This document shows positions 1 through 9,558 of a stretch of 64,000 nucleotides of DNA, piece after piece. This DNA is from Microcella humidisoli. GTDB taxonomy: Bacteria > Actinomycetota > Actinomycetes > Actinomycetales > Microbacteriaceae. The stretch is taken from contig NZ_CP101497.1 of NCBI RefSeq assembly GCF_024362325.1, forward strand, positions 2,046,001 to 2,110,000. Reading direction: 5' to 3'. Both the position numbers and the translations under genes were made by a program. The notes below the pieces were generated by a model that saw only the letters and a list, made by a program, of their open reading frames with translations, had not been told where the DNA came from and made no database searches. Position 1 is the stretch's first letter. Every line of letters begins with the position of its first letter.

Positions 1-1
1 C

Positions 2-253
2 GTGCTCGCGATGATGGTGCTCGCGTTCATCATCTCGGTGTGCTCGAACGTCGACGCCTTCTTCATCCTGCCCTTCGCCTCGACCTTCCTGCCCGGCTCG
101 ATCGTGACCTTCCTCGTCTTCGGCCCCATCGTCGACATCAAGATGCTCGCGCTCATGCGCACGACCTACTCGACCCGCACGCTCGTGCAGCTGACGACGA
201 TCGTCGCGCTGCTGAGCCTCGCCCTCGGACTGGTGGTGAACTACCTTGCCTGA
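2..253 (+). CDS. C-terminal end of a YraQ/DUF318-type permease (5' truncated by window edge)
   Basis: The reading frame is open from the first bases and stops at 253, so only the last 83 or so residues are seen. They form two to three hydrophobic helices, with the pattern SNVDAFF followed by a GSIVTFLVFGPIVDIKM stretch. This matches my recollection of the end of YraQ/DUF318 permeases (conserved SNxDAF and GPxxDxK elements). The next gene overlaps its stop codon and is a TIGR03943-type protein, the usual partner of this permease, which supports the call. The substrate is unknown; a role in metal or metalloid handling has been proposed for the family. The true start lies outside the window. Confidence 0.7.
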   Translation: MLAMMVLAFIISVCSNVDAFFILPFASTFLPGSIVTFLVFGPIVDIKMLALMRTTYSTRTLVQLTTIVALLSLALGLVVNYLA

Positions 254-1022
254 TCAGCAGCGCGCCACCCTGTGGCGCCACGTGCAGCGCTGGCGCGGCG
301 TCGTCATCATCGGCGTCATGGGCGCCATCACGCTCTGGCTCGCGGCCGTGGGGCAGCTCGTGCTCTACATCCACCCGCGCTACATCCTGTTCACCGTCAT
401 CATGTCGGCGATCGCCGTCGCGGCCGCCGTGCTCGCCCTCGCCTCGCCGCGGCAGCACGACGACGAGGCCGTGGCGCCGCCGAGCCGACGGTCGCGCGCC
501 GTGAGCCTCGCGGCCGCGGGCCTCGCCGTGGCGTTCACGGTCGGCATGGTGCTCATCCCGCCCGCGACGCTCAGCACGGCCACGGCCGAGCAGCGCGAGA
601 TCAATGCCACCGCGAGCGACGACGCCGAGACCCTGGCGGCCGCCTCGGTCGCCGACGCCGAGACCGTCGCCGCGTTCACCGTGCGCGAGTGGTCGACGGT
701 GCTGCGCCAGACGAGCGACCTCGCGTTCTTCGACGACAAGCCCGTGACGGCCCTCCTGGGCTTCGTCACCGCTGACGCCGACGACCCCGAGAACACGTTC
801 TACGTCTCGCGCTTCGCCGTCACGTGCTGCGCCGTCGACGCGCAGCCGCTCGGCGTTCCCGTGCACCTGCCGGGCTGGGCCGAGCAGTACCCGCCCGACA
901 CGTGGGTGCAGGTCTCGGGCGCGTTCGAGAGCAACCCCTCGCGCACGGGCACGCAGCCGGTCGTGCTCGTGCCCACCGTCGTCGAGGTGGTGGATCAGCC
1001 GAGTGAGCCCTACCTCTTCTGA
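246..1022 (+). CDS. TIGR03943-family putative permease subunit
   Basis: This 258-residue protein starts with TTG, which overlaps the stop of the upstream permease by 8 nt, so translation is probably coupled. It has two N-terminal membrane helices (about residues 18-40 and 44-64), a third near 80-102, and then a long extracytoplasmic domain. That domain contains a CCAVDAQPLGVPV stretch and ends with VVEVVDQPSEPYLF, both typical of TIGR03943 (YcgQ-like) proteins that pair with YraQ permeases. The pairing suggests one membrane complex. The Cys-Cys pair near residue 194 is the only obvious metal- or thiol-reactive feature. The biochemical role is unknown. Confidence 0.72.
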   Translation: MPDQQRATLWRHVQRWRGVVIIGVMGAITLWLAAVGQLVLYIHPRYILFTVIMSAIAVAAAVLALASPRQHDDEAVAPPSRRSRAVSLAAAGLAVAFTVGMVLIPPATLSTATAEQREINATASDDAETLAAASVADAETVAAFTVREWSTVLRQTSDLAFFDDKPVTALLGFVTADADDPENTFYVSRFAVTCCAVDAQPLGVPVHLPGWAEQYPPDTWVQVSGAFESNPSRTGTQPVVLVPTVVEVVDQPSEPYLF

Positions 1023-2478
1023 CGCCGAGTCGCGGCCCGACGCCGGGCTGCCCGCCGCGCGTCGGGTGGCGGCCGCCTCGCAGCGCCTGCGCGAGCAGCG
1101 CGAGCGGCGCCGCTTCTCGCGCACGTTCTGGATGCTCGTCGCGACCCTCTCGGTCGTCTCCGCCGTCTTCCTCGTGCTCGGCAGCCTGCAGGGCCCCAAG
1201 CTCAGCTCGGCCATCGTCGACCCCCAGCGGGTCACCGAGCAGCCCGGCCAGCAGCTGCGCCTGTTCGCCAACCAGCCCCTCGGCGAAGTGACGGCCGCAC
1301 AGGTGTCGGTGAGCCCGGCGGCCGAGGTCTCGGTGAGCGTGCAAGACGACCTGCTCATCGTGCAGTTCGAGCAGCGCCTGCGCTACGGCACCGACTACAC
1401 AGTCGAGATCGTCGACGTGCCCGCGACGAGCCGCGAGGCCACGGCGACGTTCACCCACCGCTTCACGACCGCGCAGGGCGAGGTGCTGTACCTCGACCGC
1501 GGGGAATCGCAGGACGAGGTGCTGCGCGCGCCCCTCGACGGCACGGGTCGCGGCGAGGTCGTGCATGCTGCGCCGGGCATCCAGCACATCGCCCCGATCG
1601 AGAACGTGCTCGTGGTCGCGCGCGACGCGCCCGGCGGCACGAGTGTGCTCGAGGCCGTGTCGAGCGACGGCGGCGTGCAGCAGCTGCGCCTGCCGGAGGG
1701 GGTGCGCGTCGACAAGCTCATCGTGCCGCCCGTCGGCACGCTGCTCGGCCTCGTGATCTCGAGCGTCGGCACGCCCCCCGAGGGAGCCCCCGAGCAGGAT
1801 CCGTTGACGCGCGCGCTCGCCGTCATCGATCTGGGCGCCGACGGGCCCACCACGATCGTGCGCGCGCTCGACGGCACAGCCGTGACGGCGCGCGTCGCAC
1901 AGTTCCTGCCCGACGGCGCCACGATGATCGTGCACACCGTCGAGCAAGAGGTGCTGCGCGTCGAGCTCGTCGGCGAGCCGGTCGCCCTGCCGATCGGGCA
2001 GATGCCGACCGCCTACGGCCTCTCGACCGACGCGACGCGCCTCACGGGGGCGGACGCGTTCGGCGGCATCGTGCTCGACCTCGCGACGGGCCGCGAGTCG
2101 CGGCTCGACCCCTCGCCCGTCGACGGTGCCTTCGCTTTCGGGGGTCAAGCACTGCTGACCCGCACCGAGCTGCGCGTGCAGAAGGTCGCCGTGCCCGACG
2201 ATGCTACGGGCGGGGTCACGACGCTGCTCGTCGCCGACGACGGCACGGGCGCGGCGCGCGTGCTGTTCCGCACGATCGACGACCGCGGCAGCATCGGTGA
2301 CTTCGTGCTCTCGACGAACGACCAGTACGTCGCGGTCGAAGTGACACCCTCGGTGGCGGATGCGGTGCCCGACGCCCGCGTCGTCAACGGCCGCCCCACC
2401 TCGGTCACGACGGTCATCGTCGACATCGAGTCGGGCGCCGTCGTGCGCACGCTCGAGGGGTTCTCGCCGATCTGGTGA
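1003..2478 (+). CDS. membrane-anchored Ig-like/beta-propeller-like protein of unknown function
   Basis: The GTG start overlaps the upstream gene by 20 nt, placing this 491-residue protein in the same operon. A basic cytoplasmic N-terminus (about 40 residues, many Arg) precedes one membrane helix (about 43-65). The outer part begins with a segment resembling a bacterial Ig-like domain (about 70-150, ending in FTHRFTT) and continues with repeated beta-rich segments of the kind seen in WD40/TolB-like propellers. No catalytic motif is visible. A secreted or surface-exposed scaffold is the most that can be said. Its link with the permease pair may be only operonic. Confidence 0.5.
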   Translation: MSPTSSDAESRPDAGLPAARRVAAASQRLREQRERRRFSRTFWMLVATLSVVSAVFLVLGSLQGPKLSSAIVDPQRVTEQPGQQLRLFANQPLGEVTAAQVSVSPAAEVSVSVQDDLLIVQFEQRLRYGTDYTVEIVDVPATSREATATFTHRFTTAQGEVLYLDRGESQDEVLRAPLDGTGRGEVVHAAPGIQHIAPIENVLVVARDAPGGTSVLEAVSSDGGVQQLRLPEGVRVDKLIVPPVGTLLGLVISSVGTPPEGAPEQDPLTRALAVIDLGADGPTTIVRALDGTAVTARVAQFLPDGATMIVHTVEQEVLRVELVGEPVALPIGQMPTAYGLSTDATRLTGADAFGGIVLDLATGRESRLDPSPVDGAFAFGGQALLTRTELRVQKVAVPDDATGGVTTLLVADDGTGAARVLFRTIDDRGSIGDFVLSTNDQYVAVEVTPSVADAVPDARVVNGRPTSVTTVIVDIESGAVVRTLEGFSPIW

Positions 2479-2492
2479 CCAGTGGTGGGCCG

Positions 2493-2555
2493 AGAGCCCG
2501 CGCTTCTCGCGCTGGCTCAGCGCTGACTAGAGCCCGCGCTTCTCGCGCTGGCTCA
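2493..2555. repeat. 27-bp direct repeat duplicating the 3' end of the DUF4031 gene
   Basis: The 27 bp at 2493-2519 recur exactly at 2529-2555. The second copy encodes the C-terminal SQREKRGL and stop of the minus-strand DUF4031 gene; the first copy lies just beyond that stop. The offset is 36 bp, which suggests a recent tandem duplication across the stop codon. Confidence 0.85.
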
Positions 2556-2799
2556 CCCGCAGCCCCGCGGCGGTGAGGCGGGCGACGAGCTCTTTGCCCG
2601 TCACGGGCACGGCGCCCTGCGCGATGAGGGCTTCGCGACGCTCGTCGGGGTAGTCGTAGTGGTCGTGATCGAAGCCCCGGTCGGGGATTCCCGCGGCCGC
2701 CGCGAAGGCGTGCAGCTCGTCGAGCGAGGTATCGCTCACGAGGTGCCCCCAGAGGCGGCCGTGGGCCGGCCAGATGGGCTCATCGATCAGCACGGCCAT
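2527..2799 (-). CDS. DUF4031 domain protein
   Basis: This 90-residue protein begins MAVLIDEPIWPAHGRLWGHL and contains an HAFA...G.P.R.FDHDHYDYP segment, the hallmark pattern I know for DUF4031. These are small actinobacterial proteins rich in His and Asp (D-H-D-H-Y-D-Y-P), possibly a metal site, with no known function. The start is supported by a clear -10 box (TACAAT) placed 7 nt before the ATG on the minus strand, which implies a leaderless transcript. It is divergent from rplU. Its 3' end is partly duplicated just downstream. Confidence 0.8.
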   Translation of the reverse strand: MAVLIDEPIWPAHGRLWGHLVSDTSLDELHAFAAAAGIPDRGFDHDHYDYPDERREALIAQGAVPVTGKELVARLTAAGLRVSQREKRGL

Positions 2800-2848
2800 G
2801 GTCGCGATTGTAGGCTGAGGGCGCCGGGAGCGCGCCGATCGGGCGCGT

Positions 2849-2878
2849 TTGACCGGGCATCCCGCGGTCGGCTATTCT
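2849..2878 (+). promoter_or_regulatory. predicted housekeeping promoter of rplU-rpmA-obgE
   Basis: TTGACC at 2849-2854 and TATTCT at 2873-2878 are separated by 18 nt, a good match to a vegetative actinobacterial promoter. It leaves an untranslated leader of about 105 nt before rplU. That leader might hold ribosomal-protein regulation, but no clear structure was recognised. Confidence 0.6.
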
Positions 2879-2989
2879 TGACCGTTGGTGCGCGCTGGGC
2901 TATGCCCGCGCCGACACCCCCCAGCACGTCTCGACGCGTCGCCTTCGATGCGCACGAGCAGGATTCTGTCAACAGAGCAAAGGTGAAAC

Positions 2990-3298
2990 GTGGTCTACGC
3001 AGTTGTGCGCGCCGGTGGGCGGCAGGAGAAGGTGGAGGTCGGCACGGTTGTCGTTCTCGACCGCATCAAGGCGAGCGAGGATGGCACCATCCAGCTGACC
3101 CCGGTTCTGCACGTCGACGGTGACACGGTCACCACCGACGCGAAGAAGCTCGCGAAGATCACCGTGACGGCCGAGGTGCTGGGCGACCTGCGCGGCCCCA
3201 AGATCGTCATCCAGAAGTTCAAGAACAAGACCGGGTACAAGAAGCGCCAGGGTTTCCGCGCCGACCTGACCCGCGTCAAGATCACCGGCATCAAGTAA
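2990..3298 (+). CDS. rplU: 50S ribosomal protein L21
   Basis: This 102-residue protein (GTG start, [16 protein letters not shown] at the N-terminus) is full-length L21. Conserved elements include the GGRQ motif and the C-terminal [19 protein letters not shown] pattern, which contacts 23S rRNA. L21 is an early-assembling protein of the large subunit. The gene heads the conserved rplU-rpmA-obgE cluster, 15 nt before rpmA. The preceding bases AAAGGTGAAAC include a plausible ribosome-binding site that supports the GTG. Confidence 0.97.
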   Translation: MVYAVVRAGGRQEKVEVGTVVVLDRIKASEDGTIQLTPVLHVDGDTVTTDAKKLAKITVTAEVLGDLRGPKIVIQKFKNKTGYKKRQGFRADLTRVKITGIK

Positions 3299-3313
3299 GA
3301 AGGGGCGCGAACA

Positions 3314-3565
3314 ATGGCACACAAAAAGGGCGCATCGTCCACCCGCAACGGTCGCGACTCCAACCCCCAGTACCTGGGTGTGAAGCGCTTCGGCGGCCAG
3401 GTCGTCAAGGCCGGCGAGATCCTCGTCCGCCAGCGCGGCACCCACTTCCACCCCGGCGCCAACGTCGGCCGTGGCGGTGACGACACCCTCTTCGCGCTCG
3501 AGGCGGGTGCGGTGCAGTTCGGCCAGAAGGGCGGCCGCAAGGTCGTCAACGTCGTGAGCGTCTAG
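3314..3565 (+). CDS. rpmA: 50S ribosomal protein L27
   Basis: This 83-residue L27 begins [19 protein letters not shown], so the N-terminal tail that reaches the peptidyl-transferase centre is present. There is no sign of the N-terminal extension that Firmicutes cleave off. The conserved core (LGVKRFGGQ, Gx[21 protein letters not shown]) is intact. It is translated 15 nt after rplU, with an AAGGGGCG-type ribosome-binding site between the two genes. Confidence 0.97.
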   Translation: MAHKKGASSTRNGRDSNPQYLGVKRFGGQVVKAGEILVRQRGTHFHPGANVGRGGDDTLFALEAGAVQFGQKGGRKVVNVVSV

Positions 3566-3590
3566 CCACGACCACAGATCCACACGCGAG

Positions 3591-3612
3591 GGGGCGGGCT
3601 TCGGCCCGCCCC
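3591..3612 (+). terminator. stem-loop with UUCG loop between rpmA and obgE
   Basis: GGGGCGGGC, loop TTCG, GCCCGCCCC: a perfect 9-bp stem closed by a stable tetraloop. The T-tract is weak (TTCTG), so this may be a partial terminator or an attenuator that lowers obgE expression relative to the ribosomal genes. Confidence 0.6.
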
Positions 3613-3695
3613 TTCTGCCGTTCCACAGCAGCACAGCACGACAGCAGTCACGGGCACATCGGCGCCGCGGCAGAGCAGTACGAGGAGGCACCACC

Positions 3696-5222
3696 ATGGC
3701 GACGTTCGTCGACCGTGTGACCCTTCACCTGCGCGCGGGAAACGGCGGCCACGGCTGCGTCTCGGTGCGGCGTGAGAAGTTCAAGCCCCTCGCGGGCCCC
3801 GATGGCGGCAACGGCGGCGACGGCGGCGACATCGTGCTCGTCGCGGCCGCCATCGAGACCACCCTGCTCGGCTACCACCGCCGGCCGCACCGCTCGAGCG
3901 ACAACGGCGGCCCCGGCATGGGCGACAACCGCTCGGGCTTCACGGGCACAGACCTCGAACTGCCTGTGCCCATCGGCACGGTCGTGCGCGACGCCGACGG
4001 CACCGAGCTCGCCGACCTGACCGAGCCCGGCATGCGCATCGTCGTCGCTCCCGGCGGCCAAGGCGGCCTCGGCAACGCGGCGCTCGCCACCACGAAGCGC
4101 AAGGCGCCCGGTTTCGCGCTGCTCGGCACCGAGGGCTGGGAGGGCGACATCGTCCTCGAGCTCAAGACGGTCGCCGACGTCGCGCTCGTCGGCTACCCGA
4201 GCGCCGGTAAGTCGAGCCTCATCGCGGCCATCTCCGCGGCCAAGCCCAAGATCGCCGACTACCCCTTCACGACCCTGCACCCCAACCTGGGCGTCGTCGA
4301 GTCGGGCGAAAGCCGCTTCACCGTCGCCGATGTTCCCGGCCTCATCGAGGGCGCGAGCGAAGGCAAGGGGCTGGGCCTCGAATTCCTGCGCCACGTCGAG
4401 CGCTGCAGCGCGCTGCTGCACGTGCTCGACTGCGCCACGCTCGAGCCGGGCCGCGACCCCATCAGCGACCTCGAGATCATCCTCACCGAGCTCGCCGCGT
4501 ATCCCGTCCCCGAAGGTCAGACGCCCCTGCTCGAGCGCCCCCAGCTCGTGGCGCTCAACAAGGTCGACGTGCCCGAGGGGCGCGACCTCGCCGAGCTCGT
4601 GCGCCCCGAGCTCGAAGCGCGCGGCTACCGCGTCTTCGAGATCAGCGCCGTCAGCCGTGAGGGCCTGCGTCCGCTCACGTTCGCACTCGCCGAGCTCGTC
4701 GAGGCCGATCGCACAGCGAAGGCCGCCGAGGCGGTGACGCGCGAGCGCATCGTGCTGCGTCCGCGCGCGGTCAACACCGAAGACTTCCGCATCGTCGTCG
4801 AGGGCGGCAGCGACGGCAACCTCTACCGCATCCTCGGCGCCAAGCCCGAGCGCTGGGTGCAGCAGACCGACTTCCGCAACGACGAGGCCGTCGGCTACCT
4901 CGCCGACCGGCTTGCCAAGCTGGGCATCGAAGACAAGCTCTTCACGGCCGGTGCCGTTGCCGGCGCCACCGTCGTCATCGGGCCTGGCGACGGCGTCGTC
5001 TTCGACTGGGAGCCGACGCTCACGAGCGCGGCCGAGCTCATGACGGCCCCGCGCGGCACCGACCCGCGCCTCGATGCGCTCAACCGGCCGTCGACGAGCC
5101 AGCGTCGCCAGAGCTACTACGAGCGCATGGACGCCAAGACCGCGGCTCGAGCCGAGCTCGAGGCCGAGCGCATTGCTGAGCGGGATGCGAGCAGGTGGAA
5201 CGACGAGGAGGGCGATGACTGA
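3696..5222 (+). CDS. obgE: Obg-family GTPase
   Basis: This 508-residue protein has the three Obg parts. First is a glycine-rich Obg fold (about 1-157, with GNGG/GGDGG runs). Second is the G domain with P-loop GYPSAGKSS (about 167), switch [10 protein letters not shown] and the NKVD specificity motif. Third is a C-terminal OCT domain. Beyond that is an actinobacterial tail rich in charged residues. Obg binds the large ribosomal subunit and couples GTP/ppGpp levels to ribosome maturation and growth. An AGGAGG ribosome-binding site lies just before the ATG. The stop overlaps proB by 8 nt. Confidence 0.97.
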   Translation: MATFVDRVTLHLRAGNGGHGCVSVRREKFKPLAGPDGGNGGDGGDIVLVAAAIETTLLGYHRRPHRSSDNGGPGMGDNRSGFTGTDLELPVPIGTVVRDADGTELADLTEPGMRIVVAPGGQGGLGNAALATTKRKAPGFALLGTEGWEGDIVLELKTVADVALVGYPSAGKSSLIAAISAAKPKIADYPFTTLHPNLGVVESGESRFTVADVPGLIEGASEGKGLGLEFLRHVERCSALLHVLDCATLEPGRDPISDLEIILTELAAYPVPEGQTPLLERPQLVALNKVDVPEGRDLAELVRPELEARGYRVFEISAVSREGLRPLTFALAELVEADRTAKAAEAVTRERIVLRPRAVNTEDFRIVVEGGSDGNLYRILGAKPERWVQQTDFRNDEAVGYLADRLAKLGIEDKLFTAGAVAGATVVIGPGDGVVFDWEPTLTSAAELMTAPRGTDPRLDALNRPSTSQRRQSYYERMDAKTAARAELEAERIAERDASRWNDEEGDD

Positions 5223-6003
5223 GCAGCAGCGCGCCGCCGTCACGGCGGCGAAGCGCATCGTGGTGAAGGTGGGGTCGTCGTCGATCAGCGGCCCCAACGT
5301 CGGGCAGATCGGCCCGCTCGTCGACGCGCTCGCAGCCGCCCACGCCCGCGGTGTGGAGGTCGTGCTCGTGTCGTCGGGGGCCATCGCCACGGGCATCCCG
5401 TACCTCAAGCTCGACGCGCGCCCGACCGACCTCGCCACGCAGCAGGCGGCGGCCGCCGTCGGCCAGAACGTGCTCATCTTCCGGTATCAAGAGAGCCTCG
5501 ACCGCTACGGCATCGTCGCCGGGCAGGTGCTGCTGACCGCGGGCGACCTCGAGAACGCCACGCCCCGCAGCAACGCGCAGCGCGCCATGGAGCGCCTGCT
5601 CGGCCTGCGCATCCTCGTCATCGTCAACGAGAACGACACGGTGGCGACGCAGGAGATCCGGTTCGGCGACAACGACCGCCTCGCGGCGCTCGTGAGCGAG
5701 CTCGTGCACGCCGACCTGCTCGTGCTGCTGAGCGACGTCGACGCGCTCTACACGCGCCCGCCCCACGAGCCGGGCGCCGAGCGCATCGAACGCGTCGCTC
5801 ACGACGACGACCTCGCGAGCGTCGAGCTCGGCGACATCGGCGCGGCCGGGGTCGGCACCGGGGGAGCGGGCACCAAGATCGCCGCCGCGAAGCTCGCCGT
5901 CGGCCAGGGGATTCCCGTCGTGCTCACGTCGACCGACCGCGTCGCACAGGCCCTCGCGGGCGACGTCGTCGGAACCTGGTTCGAGGCAGCCCCGGTAGAC
6001 TGA
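5215..6003 (+). CDS. proB: glutamate 5-kinase, short form without PUA domain
   Basis: ProB phosphorylates glutamate, the first step of proline synthesis. The amino-acid kinase fold is visible: [10 protein letters not shown] near residue 12, VSSGAIATG, the NENDTV substrate loop, [11 protein letters not shown], and [13 protein letters not shown] near the C-terminus. At 262 residues it has only the kinase domain; the RNA-binding-like PUA domain of the E. coli enzyme is missing, as in many actinobacteria. The ATG at 5215 overlaps the obgE stop by 8 nt. A longer in-frame start at 5074 would add residues with no similarity to ProB and was not used. Confidence 0.95.
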   Translation: MTEQQRAAVTAAKRIVVKVGSSSISGPNVGQIGPLVDALAAAHARGVEVVLVSSGAIATGIPYLKLDARPTDLATQQAAAAVGQNVLIFRYQESLDRYGIVAGQVLLTAGDLENATPRSNAQRAMERLLGLRILVIVNENDTVATQEIRFGDNDRLAALVSELVHADLLVLLSDVDALYTRPPHEPGAERIERVAHDDDLASVELGDIGAAGVGTGGAGTKIAAAKLAVGQGIPVVLTSTDRVAQALAGDVVGTWFEAAPVD

Positions 6004-6007
6004 GGGC

Positions 6008-7294
6008 ATGTCGACCCTCGTCACCGACGTGGTGACCACTCCGCCCGCGGCGCTCATCGACGCCGAGTTGACGGCCGCGAAGGAGGCCTCGCGCCTGCTC
6101 GCGACCATGACGACGGCGCGCAAGAACGCCGCCCTCGCCGCGATCGCCGACGGACTCGAGGCCGCGTCGACCGAGATCATCGCGGCCAATGCCGACGACC
6201 TCGAGCGCGGGCGCGCGACGGGGCTCTCCGACGGCCTGCTCGACCGTTTGCGCCTCGATGAGGCCCGCGTGGGCGCCCTTGCAGCGGCCGTGCGCGACGT
6301 CATCGCCCTGCCCGACCCGGTCGGCACCGTCGTGCGCGGGTCGCGGCTGCCCAACGGCATCCAGCTCAGCGAGGTGCGCGTGCCCTTCGGCGTCGTCGGC
6401 GCCATCTACGAGGCGCGCCCGAACGTGACCGTCGATATCGCCGCGCTCGCCCTCAAGAGCGGCAACGCCGTGCTGCTTCGCGGAGGCAGCGCCGCTGAGA
6501 GCTCGAACCGCGTGCTCGTCGCGACGCTGCAGCAGGCGCTGCGCTCGACGGGACTGCCGCCCGAGGCCGTGCAGACCATCGACGCCCACGGTCGAGCCGG
6601 GGCCACGGCGCTCATGCGCGCACGCGGCTTCGTCGACGTGCTCATTCCCCGCGGCAGTGCCGACCTCATCCAGACCGTCGTGCGCGAGTCGACCGTGCCG
6701 GTCATCGAGACGGGTGCGGGCGTCGTGCATATCGTGCTCGACGCCACCGCCGACGAGCAGCTCGCCGTCGACATCGTCCACAACGCCAAGGTGCAGCGGC
6801 CGAGCGTGTGCAACGCCGTCGAGACGGTGCTCGTGCATCGCGATGCCGCCGCGCGCCTGCTGCCGCCCGTGCTCGAGGCGCTGCGGGCATCCGGGGTCAT
6901 CGTGCGCGGCGATGAGCGCGCTCGCGCCCTCGACCCCGACCTACCGCTCGCGACCGACGACGACTTCGCGACCGAGCACATGGCCCTCGAGTTGAGCGTC
7001 GCGGTCGTCGACGATCTGGATGCCGCGCTCGCCCACATCCGCCGGTTCTCGACCCAGCACACCGAGTCGATCATCACGCGCGATATGGCCAACGCTGAGC
7101 GGTTCCTCGCCGAAGTGGATTCGGCCGTCGTCATGGTCAACGCCTCCACGCGCTTCAGCGACGGCGGCGAGTTCGGCTTCGGCGCCGAGGTCGGCATCTC
7201 GACCCAGAAGCTGCACGCCCGCGGCCCGATGGGGCTGCCCGAGCTGACGAGCACGAAGTGGATCGTGCGCGGCGCCGGGCAGGTTCGCGGGTGA
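6008..7294 (+). CDS. proA: glutamate-5-semialdehyde dehydrogenase (gamma-glutamyl phosphate reductase)
   Basis: ProA reduces gamma-glutamyl phosphate with NADPH, the second proline step. The 428-residue protein has the family's landmarks: PFGVVGAIYEARPNVT, NAVLLRGGS, IPRGSADLIQ, and the catalytic cysteine in KVQRPSVCNAVET. The usual C-terminal signature FSDGGEFGFGAEVGISTQKLHARGP is present. It follows proB by 4 nt. A TAGACT box at 5996-6001 lies 6 nt before the ATG, so a second, leaderless transcript may also start here. Confidence 0.96.
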   Translation: MSTLVTDVVTTPPAALIDAELTAAKEASRLLATMTTARKNAALAAIADGLEAASTEIIAANADDLERGRATGLSDGLLDRLRLDEARVGALAAAVRDVIALPDPVGTVVRGSRLPNGIQLSEVRVPFGVVGAIYEARPNVTVDIAALALKSGNAVLLRGGSAAESSNRVLVATLQQALRSTGLPPEAVQTIDAHGRAGATALMRARGFVDVLIPRGSADLIQTVVRESTVPVIETGAGVVHIVLDATADEQLAVDIVHNAKVQRPSVCNAVETVLVHRDAAARLLPPVLEALRASGVIVRGDERARALDPDLPLATDDDFATEHMALELSVAVVDDLDAALAHIRRFSTQHTESIITRDMANAERFLAEVDSAVVMVNASTRFSDGGEFGFGAEVGISTQKLHARGPMGLPELTSTKWIVRGAGQVRG

Positions 7295-7359
7295 CAGTCG
7301 GTAGACTCAACGCGCGGTAGCTTGCCGCGCATCACCGCCCACGACCACGGGAGCCCCGA

Positions 7360-7560
7360 ATGCTGACGACGCTGGCCACTGCGATCCTCGCCTCGGAGGA
7401 GGAGCTTGCTCCGCTCATCGCCCCGCCCGAGGTGATCGCCGGTGCCGCCGCGCTCGTCTTCCTCATGCTCGGCCTCGTGACCTTCGCCTACCGCGATGTC
7501 GCGAACCGCCACAGCCACAAGACCGCGAACAAGCCGAGCGGGCACGACGCCGGCCACTGA
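7360..7560 (+). CDS. small single-pass membrane protein
   Basis: This 66-residue protein has a short acidic N-terminal part (ASEEELAPL), one membrane helix (about 27-46) and a His/Lys-rich tail. Similar small proteins lie between proA and nadD in other actinobacteria, by my recollection, but no function is known. A GGGAGCC-like ribosome-binding site precedes the ATG. A likely -10 box (TAGACT) lies about 60 nt upstream. The frame is well conserved in base composition up to the stop. Confidence 0.65.
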   Translation: MLTTLATAILASEEELAPLIAPPEVIAGAAALVFLMLGLVTFAYRDVANRHSHKTANKPSGHDAGH

Positions 7561-7637
7561 GCCGGGCTGCCGACGCGATACCCATCGCCACCACAACCGC
7601 TTCCCCGCCCGCTGCGCCTCGCGCGCGGATCGGCATC

Positions 7638-8204
7638 ATGGGCGGAACCTTCGACCCGATTCACCACGGCCACCTCGTGGCCGCGAGCGAAGTGGCGCAC
7701 GCCTTCGAGCTCGATGAGGTCGTCTTCGTGCCGACGGGTGAGCCGTACCAGAAGCAGCGGGTCACCGAGAGCGAGCACCGCTACCTCATGACGGTGATCG
7801 CGACGGCGGCCAACCCGAGCTTCCGGGTGAGCCGTGTCGACATCGATCGTGACGGGCCCACCTACACGATCGACACGCTGCGCGACATGCGGGCGCAGCA
7901 TCCTGATGCCGACCTGTTCTTCATCTCGGGCGCCGATGCGATCGCGCAGATCCTCGAGTGGAAAGACGCCGCTGAGCTCTGGCGGCTCGCGCACTTCATC
8001 GCCGTCAGCCGCCCCGGCCACGACCTCAGCGTTCGCGGATTACCGGAGGGCGACGTAAGCTTGCTCGAGATTCCCGCGCTGGCCATCTCGTCGACCGACT
8101 GCCGCGAGCGCGTCGAGCACGGCTCTCCGGTCTGGTACCTCGTGCCCGACGGCGTCGTGCAGTACATCTCGAAGCACCAGCTCTATCGGAGCCCGACATC
8201 ATGA
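7638..8204 (+). CDS. nadD: nicotinate-nucleotide adenylyltransferase
   Basis: NadD adenylates nicotinate mononucleotide in NAD synthesis. Motifs are clear: [12 protein letters not shown] (nucleotidyl-transferase HxGH), the [10 protein letters not shown] substrate loop and [10 protein letters not shown] near the C-terminus, the family's SSTxxR motif. The ATG used here falls inside the usual GIMGGTFDP opening, and the frame continues upstream as ARIGI. The real start is therefore probably a few codons earlier at a non-standard codon, since no in-frame ATG, GTG or TTG was found in the 90 nt before it. Confidence 0.93.
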   Translation: MGGTFDPIHHGHLVAASEVAHAFELDEVVFVPTGEPYQKQRVTESEHRYLMTVIATAANPSFRVSRVDIDRDGPTYTIDTLRDMRAQHPDADLFFISGADAIAQILEWKDAAELWRLAHFIAVSRPGHDLSVRGLPEGDVSLLEIPALAISSTDCRERVEHGSPVWYLVPDGVVQYISKHQLYRSPTS

Positions 8205-9523
8205 GCAATCCCACCGACCCGCCCCTCAGCCGCCGCGCCGCGCGGCAGGCCGAGCTGTCGGCGCAGGATGCTCCGCCGGAGGGTTTCGCGCAGCCCGTGA
8301 CCCGGCGCGTGCGCGGGGGCACCCCGGTCTCGGTGCCGTCGTCGGCCCCCAGCGATGTGGCGTACCGAACGCAGGTGCGGCCGCGCGTGCCTCACTACGA
8401 CGCGGCCCCGCCGACCCACACGGTCATCACGCCGGGGGATCACGGCACCGCCGAGTCGCCCGCGCCCTCGAGCGAGCACGGTGCTCCGCTCGCGCCCCCG
8501 GTGGCTCCGCCGGTCGCCCCGCCGCCCGCGCAGCAGGTGCGCCGCCGCGACTTCCGGCCACCGACCGAGCAGCCGTTCGCGCCCCCGACCGCCGAGTTCG
8601 ACACCTCGCTCGAGTACCACACCCAATTGACCCCCCGGCCCGAGCAGCCCGCCGTCCCGGCGCCCGCACCCGCGCCGCACGTCATCGCTCCGATGCCACA
8701 GGGCGGCGACCTCGCGCCTTCCGCCGAGGCTCAGGGCATCGCCGCCTCGCCGTCCGCGTTCGAGCAGACCCTCTCCCGCCGCGAGCTGCGCGCCCTGCGC
8801 GAGCCCGTCGCCGAGGCTCCCACCCCGCTCGTTGCTCCGCCCGCGCCGGCCGCCGCGCCGTCTGCCGCGCCGGTCGCCGAGCCAGCTCCCGCGCCGCCCG
8901 CCGCACTGTCTGCCGAGCCGGCACCGGCGCCGGCGCCGGCCGCGGTCGTGGCCGAGCCCGTGCCGCTCGCTCCGCAGTTCGTGGCACCTCCGCCGGTGCC
9001 GCTCGCCGAGCCCGCTCCCGAGCCGTATCCTTCGGCGGGGTCGGCCCCGACGGGGTCGCACTGGTCGGTCGGCATCCACGATGACGACGACCCGTTCGAG
9101 AACACCTTCAGCCGCGAGGTCGGGTCGACGGCGAGTCTCACGAACACGAACGCGCTCGTGCTGCCCGAGATGCCGTCGGTGAGCATCGCCGGCCCGGTCG
9201 CAGGGACGGGCGAGATCATCATCACCGGCATGATCGATCTGCCCCGCGTCGTGTCGTCGACGGGAGCGGTGCCCCAGGTGCACGAGAGCCCTGACGTCGA
9301 CGACCTGCTCGAGCCCGGTGAGTTCGAGGTGGCGCACCCCGATTCCGCTCCCGTGAGCGCCCTGCGGGCCGTCAGCAGCCACACCGGTGCAGCGCCGATC
9401 ATGGCGACCGGCAAGGGCCCCGCGAGCAACACCGTCACGACCGTGCTCGTGGCCTCGACGGTCGTCATGGCCGTCGTCGCGATCGGCCTGTTCGTGCTCG
9501 CCGCGGTCAACGGGCTATTCTGA
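8201..9523 (+). CDS. proline/alanine-rich protein with C-terminal membrane anchor
   Basis: This 440-residue protein starts 4 nt inside nadD (ATGA overlap). It begins with a basic SRRAARQAE segment, followed by about 280 residues dominated by Pro, Ala and Glu with scattered RRELR/RRDFR motifs. Then come an acidic, probably folded segment (about 290-370) and a single membrane helix at the end (about 410-438). No enzyme motif is seen. The position between nadD and rsfS is common for a variable, low-complexity protein in Microbacteriaceae. Being tail-anchored with the Pro-rich part in the cytoplasm, it could be a scaffold, but this is inference. Confidence 0.6.
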   Translation: MSNPTDPPLSRRAARQAELSAQDAPPEGFAQPVTRRVRGGTPVSVPSSAPSDVAYRTQVRPRVPHYDAAPPTHTVITPGDHGTAESPAPSSEHGAPLAPPVAPPVAPPPAQQVRRRDFRPPTEQPFAPPTAEFDTSLEYHTQLTPRPEQPAVPAPAPAPHVIAPMPQGGDLAPSAEAQGIAASPSAFEQTLSRRELRALREPVAEAPTPLVAPPAPAAAPSAAPVAEPAPAPPAALSAEPAPAPAPAAVVAEPVPLAPQFVAPPPVPLAEPAPEPYPSAGSAPTGSHWSVGIHDDDDPFENTFSREVGSTASLTNTNALVLPEMPSVSIAGPVAGTGEIIITGMIDLPRVVSSTGAVPQVHESPDVDDLLEPGEFEVAHPDSAPVSALRAVSSHTGAAPIMATGKGPASNTVTTVLVASTVVMAVVAIGLFVLAAVNGLF

Positions 9524-9558
9524 ATGCTTTGCCCTCCCGCCTCTCGTCGAAGGAACCC

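Noticed and set aside
3648..5477. 609-residue minus-strand open frame opposite obgE
   Set aside because: Shadow of the GC-rich codon pattern of obgE; its translation is low-complexity (Ala, Arg, Gly, Asp, Glu) and matches no family.
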